This document shows positions 11,317-22,173 of a DNA stretch of 64,000 nucleotides, in pieces. The notes beneath the pieces are model-generated. The model ran no database searches. It was not told where the DNA came from and saw only the letters and a program-made list of their open reading frames with translations. This DNA is from Tilletiopsis washingtonensis (taxonomy: Eukaryota > Basidiomycota > Exobasidiomycetes > Entylomatales), in contig NW_020312009.1 in assembly GCF_003144115.1 (NCBI RefSeq), positions 88,168-152,167 of the forward strand, given 5' to 3'. Position numbers and translations under genes: made by a program. How positions within the stretch are numbered: the stretch's first letter is position 1; the number at the start of each line of letters is the position of its first letter.

Positions 11317-12465
11317 ATGGTGCAGCTCACGTGCGTGCTGCGTATCGCCTACTGCATCTTGCGCTGACCCGTCTGGCCCACAGGCAGCCGCTGCTGCTCG
11401 ACAGGTGCGCGCGCAGTGCGGCCGCTCCTCGCGTGCCTTGTGCTGACCCAAGCGCAGCGCCATCCGCGACTGGGTGCTGCTGCCCATCCTGCTCGTCATG
11501 GTCTTCGTCGGCCTGCTGCGCCACTACGTCACGCAGCTCATCACCAGCGTGCCCAAGCCGCAGGCGCCGGCGGCCCTGCGCGAGCAGTGCGTGTGCCAGG
11601 ACAGCGGGCGTGGCCCTGCGCTGACACCCGAGCAGGCGCATCATGACGCGCGCACAGACGACACGCATGAACAGCTGGTACCTCAGCCCGGCCGCGTACG
11701 CTGCCCGCCGCGACTGGCTCGCCGACAAGCTCGGCAGCGGCGAGTACGTGCAGCCCGTGCCCGAGGTGAGCACTGCGCAGTGCCGCACAGCAACGGCCGC
11801 GCTGACGCCCGCCGCAGAAGAAGCCCGACGAGGGCCCGGTGAACCCGCTCTCGGACCCGGCGCAGATGGAGGGCATGATGGAGCAGGCCAAGAAGAGCAT
11901 CGTCATGATGGTGCCGCAGACGCTCATCATGGGCTGGATCAACATGTTCTTCAGCGGCTTTGTGCTGTGTGCGTGGCGGTCGTGGGTGCAGCGCAGCACG
12001 GATCGCTGACACACTGCCTGCAGTGCGCCTGCCATTCCCGCTCACGCTACGCTTCAAGCTCATGCTGCAGCGCGGCATCGACACGCCCGACATGGACGTG
12101 GCGTGGGTGAGCAGCATCAGCTGGTATTTCCTCTGCCTCTTCGGCCTCACGGCCATCTTCCGCCTCATCCTCGGCGACAACAACGGTGCGCGGGCGCAGC
12201 GTGCGGTGCGCGTCTGCCTGGCTGACACGCCCCTGCTCCAGCCGCGGACAGCTCGCGCGACATGGGCGGCATGGGCGCCCTCACCGGCGCCGGCGGCCAG
12301 GCGCCGCCGAACCCCTTTGGCGGCGCCGGCCCCGACTACGCCAAGCTGCACCTGGCGGAGAAGGAGAACGTGGAGCTGGCGGGCGCCGGCCCGGCGGTGC
12401 GCGACGGCGTGTGGGTCGGCGCAGACGTGCACGAGCGCGTGCTGCGGCTCTACGGCGCCAAGTGA
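11317..12465 (+). CDS. EMC3: ER membrane protein complex subunit 3
   Basis: Subunit 3 of the ER membrane insertase EMC, a member of the Oxa1 superfamily that inserts tail-anchored and polytopic proteins. Seven exons (11317-11330, 11384-11404, 11458-11586, 11636-11765, 11818-11968, 12024-12185, 12242-12465) join in phase to 276 residues. The sequence starts [20 protein letters not shown], followed by a first membrane helix [15 protein letters not shown]. The conserved [14 protein letters not shown] follows, then two more helices around [18 protein letters not shown] and [19 protein letters not shown], with [17 protein letters not shown] between them. Length is close to the family norm of about 260. 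The first two coding exons are only 14 and 21 bases, so a gene finder could easily miss the true N terminus. It converges on the glucanase gene with 133 bases between stops. Confidence 0.94.
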
Positions 12466-12598
12466 ATGCGATGGATTCTGGATATGTATGTATGCGGGCG
12501 ACAGGAATGAGGGTGGCGCAGAGGGTGTGCGAGGTGGCGCGGAGGGCGTGCGGGGTGCGCGCGCAGGGCACACGAGAAGGAGCAGAGAGGCAGAGGCG

Positions 12599-14394
12599 CT
12601 AGCTCTGCATGGCGAAGCGCGGCGCACGGGACGGCTGCTCGGACACGCAGCGCTGGTCGGTCGCCGAGCCGGGTGCGGGCGTGTAGAGGCGCTGCGTGGG
12701 GTCGCTGACGTCGGACGGGAGCCAGCCTGGGCGTGCGGAGGTGAGTGACAGCGTCGCGATGATCTCTGGCGTCGCGCTCACCCTGGTTGCGTGCAGCCTG
12801 GTACGACCACGCCGCTGCTGCGTCCGTTTTCCACGTCCACATGATCCAGCCTTCAACGTCCACCGCCCCGGGCGCTCGTCAGCGGTGCAGGAGGGGCAGG
12901 AGGGGCGGCGGGCACTCACCGCCGGCCTGCTCGTAGGTGGCGAGCTGCGCCTCGGCAAAGCGGCGCATGAAGAGGTTGTTGCTCTTCGAGTTGAGCGACG
13001 GCAGGTCGTGGGCGATGGTGCGGCCCTTGCAGTCGTGGTAGTCGACGCAGCGCGTCGTGCGTCCGAGGGAGAACTCGCCGACGACGACGGGGCGCACGGC
13101 GTGCGCCTTGCGCAGGCGCGGGCCGATGGCACACACGTGGCGCAGCAGCTCCTCGTCGTTGTCCGGCAGGCTGCGGTCCCACTGCTTGACAAAGTAGAAG
13201 TGCTTGTCGACGACGAGCTGCTGCGGCGGAAAGTCGCCCTGCGGGAACATGTAGTTGTACTTGGTCACGTCCTGGAACGCGTCGCTGAACATCGTCGTCG
13301 GGCGCACGAGGGCCGTGGGCGAGACGGCGTTGCGCACGGCGGCGAGTGCGCGCTTGTGGTAGGCGCCGAGGAAGGGCAGCGAGAGCTGCGCGTTGATGCG
13401 CGGCTCGTTGGCCACCTGGAGCAGCGTCAGCACATCAGCCACGGTGCACCCTGTGGGCTCGACGCACCTGGATCGCCTTGACGACGCCGCCGTAGGAGGC
13501 GTTGTTGACGTAGAGCTCAACCATGTTCTGCAGCGCCGCGATGGAGCGGTCGAGGTTCTTGGGGTCCTTGGCCCAGTCCTGCTGGCCGAGGCGCCCGCCG
13601 TTGTCCTGCCCGTTGATGTTGCCGGGCAGCGCTGGGAGAGAGAATGAGCGAAGCCGGAGCGCGACAGCTGGCGACGGCACGCACCGTGCAGGTCCAGCAC
13701 GACGTCGAGGCCGTGCTTGAGCGACCAGCCGAGGGCACGTCGCAGGGCCGCGCGCTGCCGGTTCACCAGGTACGGCTCGGGCGACACGGTGGGCACGAAC
13801 GTCCAGCTGCCGGCGGGGTCAGCCGTGCGCGATGCTGCCGCCGCACACGCCACTCACAAGGGCAGGGGAATGCGCACGGTATTGAGGCCCGCCTGCGCCA
13901 TCTCGGCAAAGTCCTGCTCGGTGTAGTACGAGTTGTAGTGGGCGACGAGGTCGGGCTTGGCGCGCGCGCCCTTGGCGCCCATCCATGCCCACTCGTCGGA
14001 CAGCTGCTGGCGCTCAATGTCCGACGTGAGGAAGACGTGCGGCGTCTCCCAGGCCTCGAGCAGGAACCTGAGGCAGCTGTCAGACAGGAGTGCCACCGCT
14101 GCGGCACGGACGTCGCGCTCACCAGCCGCCGAGGTTGACGCCGCGCACGAGCTTGTCGCGCCCGAAGCGTGCGTTGATGCGCTTCGCCGACACGGCCCGC
14201 AGCGCAGCGTCGCTGACGTTGCCCGCCGGCATCGCAGCATCACTGACGTTGCTCGCCGACACGGCCGCGGACGCCAGCGAGCGATGCTTGTGCGCGAGGC
14301 GCGGCTCGAGCGGCGCCGCGAGCACCGCAGCGGCGAGGAGGGCAAGCGAGACGAGGAGCGAGACGGCGGCCGGCGCCGTGCGGAGGGAGCGCAT
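12599..14394 (-). CDS. Secreted GH5 exo-1,3-beta-glucanase
   Basis: Glycoside hydrolase family 5 enzyme of the fungal exo-1,3-beta-glucanase group (yeast Exg1 type), acting on cell-wall glucan. Seven exons (14123-14394, 13858-14067, 13685-13806, 13468-13631, 12920-13415, 12782-12850, 12599-12726) join in phase to 486 residues. The N terminus is a signal peptide of about 26 residues ending near AVLAAP. Next come two copies of an N-V-S-D-A-A unit with potential N-glycosylation sites, then VRGVNLGGW. The acid/base Glu is in VANEPR (about 260). The nucleophile Glu is probably in VVGEFSLG (about 369). IMWTWKT follows near the C terminus. Exon 6 uses an AAG acceptor at 12851-12853, chosen because it restores phase and the GGWIMWTWK core. 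No GPI or membrane anchor is visible, so the enzyme is probably free or wall-associated. Confidence 0.93.
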
Positions 14395-15894
14395 GGTGGG
14401 TGAGGTGAAGGAGTGTGTGGTGCGCAGGGAAGCGAGCGGCGCCCGGGATCAACCCGAGACAGAGAGAAGGAGTGCGGATGGTGAATGGAGAGGAGCAGCT
14501 GGCGGACGCGGAGGCCGGCAGCAGGTGCCAGCAGCAGGACGCCGCACGCCGACGACGCAACACTCGCTCCGCCGCATCCCTCGCAGCTGCGGCGATGTCT
14601 GCTGCTGCATCTGGGTGCTGCAGTGCGGCCGGCGAGGAGGCAGCGCCGGCACATCGGATGCCCAGCGAGGCCTCCGACCTGCCCCATCGGGCGGAGTCGA
14701 CGGCGAGGGCGCGCATCTCGGAGGATGCACCGCTGCGCTGCTGCTGCCATGCTGCCGCCGCCTGCGCCGCGCCGGCGATTTTGTTGATTGGCCGGCGCCG
14801 CGGCGCTTCTGCCGCGCCGCCGCGCGCGAAGGACGATCTGCTGTGGCTTGCCGCGCCTGCCAGGGGCTCGCACAGGCATGCCTCCGTGAGCCTTGCCGCG
14901 GAGCCGGGCCAGCGCGCACACTCAAAGCGCAGAAAGGCTTTGCGAGGGCTGCCTCTCGGCGTGGCCCGGACCGCATCCCGGTGTGCGCAGCCTTCGCGAG
15001 TGGATGCTCGAGCCAAGGCGCAGCGCGCTGCAGGCACACGCGGCCGCAGCGGCGCGTAGACGACGTGCAACACGCAGCGGGCGCAACGGCCACGCAGCGA
15101 CCCCTCAGCGCGAGGCCGCTGCGCTCGCGTGTCGCAGGCTCGCAGCAGCGGCATGCGCCAAGCCCTGCCTCGTACGGGCGACAGCAGCAGGCGCAGATCC
15201 AGATCGCATCCTCTACCTCGCCGCTGCAGACCATCGCAAACTTCGCGGACAAGCTCAAGGCTGGACCAGGAGCTGTGCCTCCGCGGCCGCGGCGCGTGGG
15301 AATGGCAGGCGGGCCACCGGCATGGCCATGCTTCCTGCTGCCACGCTTCGGCGCACCGGCCGCACCAGAGGCGCTCGCCAGTCCAACCGAGGCTGCGGCC
15401 AGCTCGATGCTCGCTGCGCTGCCTCCCGGCGCTGCGCCTGGCGACGTCGTGAGGAGCGAGGGCTGCCTTCGCGTGGGAACAGGCATCGCTGTCACGTGCA
15501 GCACCCTGCTGTGTGCGCCAGCCGTGACGTCACAGGCGTGTGGAGGCGCGGGAAGAAGCCGTCGGCGCGAGCACCGCGCATCCGCAGCGAGCCGTCACCG
15601 CCCGCAGCCGGCGCCTCGCTTGGCAGCCGCGCAGGCCTCGCCGTCAGCGGCAGCGGCAGCTTGCGACGCTCACGCGGGCTCGTGCGTGCAGGGTGCGATG
15701 GCGAGCGAGGCGCACTGCAGCTGGCAGCGAGCGCGACAAGAGCGAAGGGTGCGACGGCGCGCGGCACAGCGTCGTGCGCTGCAGCGGTGCGTGCTAAGTC
15801 AGCACAGGCCACGCTGCGGGTGCCTCAAGATGCATGCTCGGGCGCGGCCGAAGCGACGTCGCTCTGCATCCCGCACCGCCCTCCACGCCCCGCC
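14395..15894. promoter_or_regulatory. Divergent intergenic region, glucanase / Bli-3-like gene
   Basis: About 1.5 kb without a supportable gene. Several frames stay open for hundreds of codons, but their translations are Ala/Arg/Cys-rich shadows without recognisable folds. It should carry the promoters of the two flanking divergent genes. Confidence 0.45.
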
Positions 15895-17009
15895 ATGTCT
15901 GTGCTTCGCCCCTCTGCTGCGCGCCTGCTGCCTGTGCCGGCGCTGCGCCGCGCCGCCGCATCGCCGCTGCCTCGAGTCGCGCCGCCCGTGCGCGCGACAC
16001 TTGCCTCCGCTCCACCACACCACCGCACCCTCACCACCACACACCGCACCATGTCTACCACGCACCAGACCGCCGACCCCACCGCGCAGAAGGCCGCCGC
16101 GCAGGCCGACCACAGCGGCCTCGACCCCAAGCAGAAGCTCGACGCGCTCAAGGAGCTCGTCGCCGCCACGCAGACGTGCATGCTCACCAGCCAGACGCCC
16201 GAGGGCCGCCTGGCGTCGCGCGCCATGCACGCCGCCGCGCTCGAGGGACCGGGTGAGTGCATGCGAGGGGGCCCATGCGCTGGCGCAGCAGGGCCTCTGC
16301 GGTGGCACGCCGCGTGGCAGCACACTGACACCGCCGCCAGTCTTCCGCTTCTACACCAACACCGAGAGCGGCAAGGTCGACGACCTCGAGAGCCACCCCG
16401 AGGTCAACATCTCGTACGTCGGCAAGGACGGCCAGTCGTGGGCCAGCGTCAGCGGCCGCGCCAAGATCAACACGGACCGCGGCGCCGTCAAGAAGCACTG
16501 GAGCAGCGCGCTCAAGGCGTGGTTCGGTGCGTGGTGCGCGTGTGTGCGCCGTGCTGCATCGGCTGACCCTCTTCTACAGACAACAAGAAGGACGGCAAGC
16601 ACACCGGCGACGAGAACGACCCGCGTGTCGCGCTCATCGACGTGCACCCGACCGAGATCCGCCTGTACAACGTGAGCAGCCGTGTGCAGTCTGGGCGTAG
16701 AGGCAGCTGTGTCCGAGCGTGTCCTGCTCTCAGCTCTCTGGCTTGCAGTGCTGCGCTTGGCCGCTTCTGCCCTCGCTGTTCCGGCCTCTCCCCGTCACGG
16801 CTGACGCGTGGCCTTACAGTCCGAGGGCAAGTTCTCCACGGCCATCAGCGCCGCCAAGGCGGCCGTGACCGGCGGCGTCGCTGCGCCCGGCAAGCTCATC
16901 ATCCTCAACGAGTCTGAGGTGTGTGCCGCTGGCCGCCCAGACGTGGACATGCACTGACCGCTGCCCTCTGCAGCTGTCCGTCCTCGCCACGCACTTCACG
17001 GGCGCCTGA
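15895..17009 (+). CDS. bli-3: Bli-3-like protein with PNPOx-type split-barrel fold
   Basis: Member of the pyridoxamine-phosphate-oxidase-like general-stress-protein family, including Neurospora blue-light-induced Bli-3; such proteins bind FMN-type flavins. Five exons (15895-16252, 16338-16526, 16580-16671, 16820-16918, 16974-17009) join in phase to 257 residues from the first ATG. The core runs from LKELVAATQTCMLTSQTPEG through SRAMH, VFRFYTNTESGKVDDLESHP and NISYVGKDGQSWASVSGRA to WF, ALIDVHPTEIRLYN and LSVLATHFTGA. A second in-frame ATG at 16051 gives a 205-residue product starting at the conserved fold. The extra 52 residues are Arg/Ala-rich without acids and look like a mitochondrial presequence. 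Dual targeting by alternative starts is possible. Substrate is unknown. Confidence 0.9.
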
Positions 17010-17482
17010 GCGGCACGCTCCGGGCCCTTTACGTCATGTAATGAACTCTAATCCAGCCTCGATGTGATGCGACTGCTGCGTGACGCCTGCCGAGGCATGC
17101 CTGCCATTCGGCGTCGCTGACAAGTGTGCTGCTGGCAACCACCGCGTCTCGGAGCGGGCTGCTTGCGCAGCTGGCCGGGCTCGTTTTTACACCTCGCTCG
17201 TCGGAGGGGCTGGCCGGCGCTGCTGAGCGAGCTTGGTGAGGTGGCTGCCGGAGTGCGCCCGCGGCACCGGCGCCGTGGCAGCGTGGGAATGGCCGTGCGC
17301 GAAAAGTGACACAGGCGCCGTGCCGGGGCGCAGCGAGCCAGGTGCGCAGGCCAGCAGCTGCTTGCTGCCCTTCTCGCTGCTGCGTGCGCTGACTCGAGGC
17401 TGCCTCTCTACCACGCCATCGCGAGTGGTCGACACACGAGCAGCACGTCCGCCTCGTCACGCACACCACCTCTTCGCCCGCG
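17010..17482. promoter_or_regulatory. Intergenic region upstream of AMP deaminase
   Basis: These 473 bases separate the Bli-3-like stop from the AMP deaminase start on the same strand. They should contain one terminator and one promoter. I see no gene here. Confidence 0.45.
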
Positions 17483-20400
17483 ATGTGTGGCCGCGCACCC
17501 CCCGCCGGCCTGCCGCAGCACCTCTCCTCCTCGTCGCCGTACGGCGGCTCGCCCTACTCCTCGCCCGCGCTGTCCGAGGACGAGGGTGCCTCTGCGCCCG
17601 CCGGCCAGCAGCCTCGCTCGCGCGCCCGCTCGCCGCAGCACTCGCTCGGCCCCAATGCCGCCTCGCTGGCGTCGGCCATGGCCGGCGGCCCGCCGCCCGA
17701 GACGCCGCCGGTGAGCCGCAGCGAGCAGAGCTACTACTCGGAGCAGGACGAGAAGCGCCTGCACGAGGGCGACAGCCGCTTCTGGGCGCACCAGCCGCAC
17801 GCACACGCCGCCATGGCGCCCACACACGCAGACGAGGGCGCCGAGAGCGCCGACGGCCCAGGCGCTGCCGACGACACGGGCGCCCTCGCCGACGGCCTGG
17901 CGCGCAGCCATCTTGCCGGGCGCAACGCCGACCTCGACCGCGCTGCAGACGGCACGTACGTCGCGCCGCCGCACGTCGCTCAGCTGCCTTCGTCGGCGCC
18001 GCCAGCCGCATCTGCCTCGCCGCCGGTGACACCCGGCTCGAGCAGCCTTGCAGGCCCCCACGGGCGCTTCGCCGCCTCGCCGGCCGAGGCGGCTGCTGCG
18101 CTGGCGGGCATGGGTGCCGTGGCTACGGGTGCTGCTGGTCCGAGCGCCGCACCAGCCAGTGCGCCGACAGCCAACGGTCCGCTGCCAAATGCGACCGAGG
18201 AGCTCACGTCCGAGCTGCGCGCGCTCTATGCCAACCTGCAGCGCTGTGCCGAGCTGCGCGACAAGTACATGGGCGTCTCGCTGCAGGCCAACCTAGCGGA
18301 CAATCCGAAGAACTGGGATGCAGAGCACTGCGAGCGCGAGTCGAAGCGCAGAGGGCAGCGGACCGAGGCCTCGAAGCGCGCAGACGCTCGTGACGACACG
18401 GGCACGCCGGAGGGCAGCATCGTCGTCGACGGCGCAGCGCTCGACGCCAAGGGCCAGCCGAAGCCCTGGCGCATCTATCCCTCGCCGCCACGGCCGCACT
18501 GGGAGCTCTTCCACCCGCCGCCAGCGAGCTCCTTCGTGTCGCGGCCGACCTCGGTAAACCCGCTGCCGCCAGCTCAGCCGCCTGCGTCGCCGGCAAACGC
18601 GACTGCGGCGCAGGCGCTGCTGGAGAGCACCGGCGGCAAGCCGGGCGTCTTCCGCAGCCAGGACACGCAGCTGCCGCCCGTGCACACTGTGCAAGGACGC
18701 GAGGTGCACTCGGGCATGGACCCGTCGGGCGTGTTTCAGGTCTGGCTCTCCGACCCGGACTTCACGCCGACCGACGACGTGCCGCACCCGACGCCCATCT
18801 TCAAGATCCCGAGCATCCGCGAGTATTTCCGCGACCTCGACTTTCTGCTGGGCGTCATCTCCGACGGGCCGACGAAGAGCTTTGCATGGCGCCGGCTCAA
18901 GTACCTCGAGAGCAAGTGGAACCTGTACTTTCTGCTCAACGAGTACCGCGAGCTGGCGGACATGAAGCGTGTGCCGCACCGGTGAGTCGCGCCGGCGTCG
19001 CTGCTGCGCCTGTCGCCCGGCTGACAGGCCGTCCAGCGACTTCTACAACGTGCGCAAGGTCGACACGCACGTGCATCACAGCGCCAGCATGAACCAGAAG
19101 CACCTGCTGCGCTTCATCAAGGCGAAGATCAAGCGACACCCCGACGTGAGCAGGATGCATGTCGGCCTGCAGCGCCACGCTCTGACCGGCCTGCCGCACA
19201 GGATGTTGTCATCTTCCGTGACGGCGCGCACTTGACGCTGCAGCAGGTGTTCGAGTCGCTGAACCTCACTGCGTACGACCTCTCCATCGACACGCTCGAC
19301 ATGCACGCGCACCAGGATGCCTTCCACCGTGAGGCACGCTGCGGCCCCCCACGCCCTCGCCCCCCGCTGACGCTGCCGCAGGCTTCGACAAGTTCAATCT
19401 CAAGTACAACCCGATCGGCGAGTCGCGTCTGCGCGAGATCTTCCTCAAGACGGACAACTTCATCCACGGGCGCTACCTGGCCGAGATTACAAAGGAGCTC
19501 ATGGCCGATCTGGAGCAGAGCAAGTATCAGATGGCCGAGTATCGCATCTCCATCTACGGCCGCAGCCGCGGCGAGTGGGACAAGCTGGCGGCGTGGATCG
19601 TCGACAACGAGCTCTTCAGCCCGAATGTGCGGTGGCTCATCCAGGTGCCGCGCCTGTACGAGGTGTACAAGGCCAACGGCACGGTGGACAACTTCGAGCA
19701 GGTCATCGAGAGTGAGTGCAGCGGCATGCCCTCGTGCCCCTCCGTGCTCTGACCGCCGCGCCCGACAGACGTCTTCGGCCCCCTCTTCGAGGTCACGCGC
19801 GACCCCAGCTCGCACCCGAAGCTGCACATCTTCCTGCAGCGCGTCATTGGCTTCGATGTGGTGGACGACGAGTCAAAGCAGGAGCGCCGCATCCACCGCA
19901 AGTTTCCCGTGCCTCGCCTGTGGAACTACAAGCAGAGCCCGCCGTACAACTACTGGTGCGCTGGCGAGTCGCGCGCGCTCCGCTTGGCTTGCTGCTGATG
20001 ACGCTGCGGCGGCAGGATGTACTACATGTTCGCCAACATGTCGAGCCTCAACTCGTGGCGGCGGATGCGCGGCTTCAGTGCGTGCGCAGAGGGGCGAGGG
20101 CTCGACACCGCGCGCTGACGCCTCTGCACAGACACCTTCGTGCTGCGCCCGCACGCCGGCGAGGCGGGCGACACGGACCACATGGCCGCCGCCTTTCTCA
20201 CGTCGCAGTCGATCTCGCACGGCATTCTGCTGCGCAAGGTCCCTGCGCTGCAGTATCTCTACTACGTGAGTGAGGGGGAGCGAGGCGCAGGTCGCCTGCC
20301 GCTCACCTCTGCCGCACTCCAGCTCAAGCAGGTCGGCATGGCCATGTCGCCGCTGAGCAACAACGCCCTCTTCCTCTCGTACGAGCGCAACCCGTTCCCG

Positions 20401-21025
20401 AGCTTCCTGCGCATGGGCATGAACGTGTCGATCAGCACCGACGACCCGCTGCAGTTCCACCTCTCCAAGGAGCCGCTGCTGGAGGAGTACAGCGTGGCGA
20501 CGCAGATCTACAAGCTCACGCCCTCCGGTGCGTCAGCCATGCCACCGTCTCTGCGCCATTGCAGCTCACCCGTGCGCCTTCGCAGACATGTGCGAGCTGG
20601 CGCGCAACAGCGTGCTGCAGTCGGGCTGGGAGATGGAGCTGAAGCGCCACTGGCTCGGGCCGGACTTCTACCAGCCGGGCCCGCGCGGCAACGTCGTGGC
20701 CAAGAGCAACGTGCCCGACATCCGCCTGCGCTTCCGCGAGGAGACGCTGCGCGAGGAGCAGGACCTCATCTGGCGCTTCGGACATGCAGAGTCTGCGCAG
20801 CCAGAACTCAGCCCGGCCGCTGGCGCACCAGCGTCAGTCGCTCCTCCCTCGGCTGTCGCAGCGGCAGCCGTCGACAGCGCACTGGACCCCACGAGCTTCC
20901 CCGGCATCCACCGCGTCAGCGATCGCGCCAAGGTGCGGCGCGCCTCGGAGCACGACGGGCGCGAGGCGGCACTGAGTGCGCTGTCCTCGAGCAAGTCTGC
21001 TGCGGAGCAGGAGCAGCAACCCTAG
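17483..21025 (+). CDS. AMD1: AMP deaminase
   Basis: Deaminates AMP to IMP in purine interconversion and adenylate-energy-charge control; a cytosolic zinc enzyme. Nine exons (17483-18981, 19037-19145, 19202-19328, 19382-19711, 19769-19955, 20016-20077, 20132-20265, 20323-20527, 20586-21025) join in phase to 1030 residues. The first 240 residues are low-complexity. The catalytic region begins around [17 protein letters not shown]. The zinc-binding motif [19 protein letters not shown] lies at about 507-525. RPHAGEAGD carries the third metal His, and STDDPLQFH (about 852-860) carries the catalytic Asp pair. The C-terminal 80 residues are poorly conserved and end in a Gln-rich tail. The N terminus is longer than the 810-residue yeast enzyme. 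It converges tail-to-tail on the kinase gene with only 50 bases between stop codons. Confidence 0.96.
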
Positions 21026-21075
21026 ACCACATATCGCGCCATCTTGCGCTTCCTCGCATTGCATTCTATTTGTCA

Positions 21076-21961
21076 CTACTCTTGCCCTCGCCAGTACTCA
21101 TCGTCGACGCTGTGTATCCGCAGCGCCGGCTCGAGCGTGTTCTGCAGCAGGAAGCGGCCGTTTGGCAGGTCATTATTGTCGGCTGGCAGACACGGGCTGA
21201 GCGTCAGTCTGTCGTCGAGGGCCGTTCTGCTGCAAGCGCTCACCTCGCCAGCGTGCTTCTTCTGCGTCCCGTGCGACACCAGTGCGCACATGCCGCTCGA
21301 TCAGCCGTTCCCGCGCCCGCTCCTCGTCGATGCTCAGTACCCATCTGAGATCGAGGGCCTCTGCCGCGGCACTCCACGGCGGTAGCGCCACATTACAGTA
21401 CAGGCCCTCGAAGAGCAGCACGCGGACATCGGCCGGCACGGCCAGGGCGCCGGGCTGAGGATCGGCCAGCGAGTGGGAGAAGGTGGGCGCATGGTGTGGG
21501 TCTGCGTCTGCCTTTGCACTGCGCAGTGCAAGCACAAAGTCGGCGAACGCCTGCTGCCAAGTCAGATGTCGAAATGCAGCACAGGCGTCGCTCGTTCGCT
21601 CACTTTGCCGTCGAACGTCCACTCTGCGCCCCGCTTGTCCCGCGCCAGCTGCGGATCGTCCATGGCGGCAAGGTGCGCCTTGGACAGGTGCCAGCCGTCC
21701 ATGGGCACGACCATGGCCAGCGGCACGCCCTGGGCTCCGTGGCCGCAAGTCCGCGTGTCGTTGAGGCGCTGCACGACTGCTCGTGCGAGCGACGACTTGC
21801 CCGAACCCGGCACGCCCGAGAGGCCGATGAGCAGGCGCGAAGTCGAGGGCGCCCTGCGGCAGCTCGTCAGTCGGCTCGCAGCGCGGCCGCAGTGCAGCTG
21901 AAGCTCACCTATCGAGGCACTCGAGCACCTGCGCGACCAGCCGGTCCACCTGTGCGTCCAT
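21076..21961 (-). CDS. P-loop kinase of the uridine kinase/phosphoribulokinase/PanK family
   Basis: Probable small-molecule kinase resembling yeast Yfh7 and bacterial YggC-type proteins. Four exons (21909-21961, 21604-21853, 21244-21553, 21076-21182) join in phase to 239 residues. Walker A is GVPGSGKSS after [20 protein letters not shown] supplies the conserved Asp of the nucleoside-kinase superfamily. [12 protein letters not shown] fits the substrate region. [12 protein letters not shown] is the Walker-B-like strand, and [13 protein letters not shown] fits the lid. The final exon encodes [13 protein letters not shown] and ends in a short charged tail. Family assignment is firm, but the substrate is not known for close fungal relatives and I do not name one. 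Its start is 212 bases from the divergent PMS1 start. Confidence 0.85.
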
Positions 21962-22173
21962 GGCTTGCGAATTCGATGCGGCGGATGTGGGCGAGAAGGA
22001 AGCTGCGGCGCCGAGTGGAGGTGCCCGGGCAGGCGCCGTCGTCGTGCCGCGGCTCCTCTGTTCCCACGCGCGCACTCTACGCGTGCCGCGACGCGGCGCG
22101 GCGGCCTCGCTTTCGGGTGTTGGACTCGCGCCGCTCTCTGCTTCCCGCTCCCGCTCCCACATCCCGGTCGGCC

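Noticed and set aside
14090-16675. Plus-strand open frame of 861 codons across the glucanase/Bli-3 interval
   Set aside because: It has no domain, runs opposite glucanase exon 1, crosses the intergenic region and overlaps real Bli-3 exons in another frame. It is a GC-content artefact.
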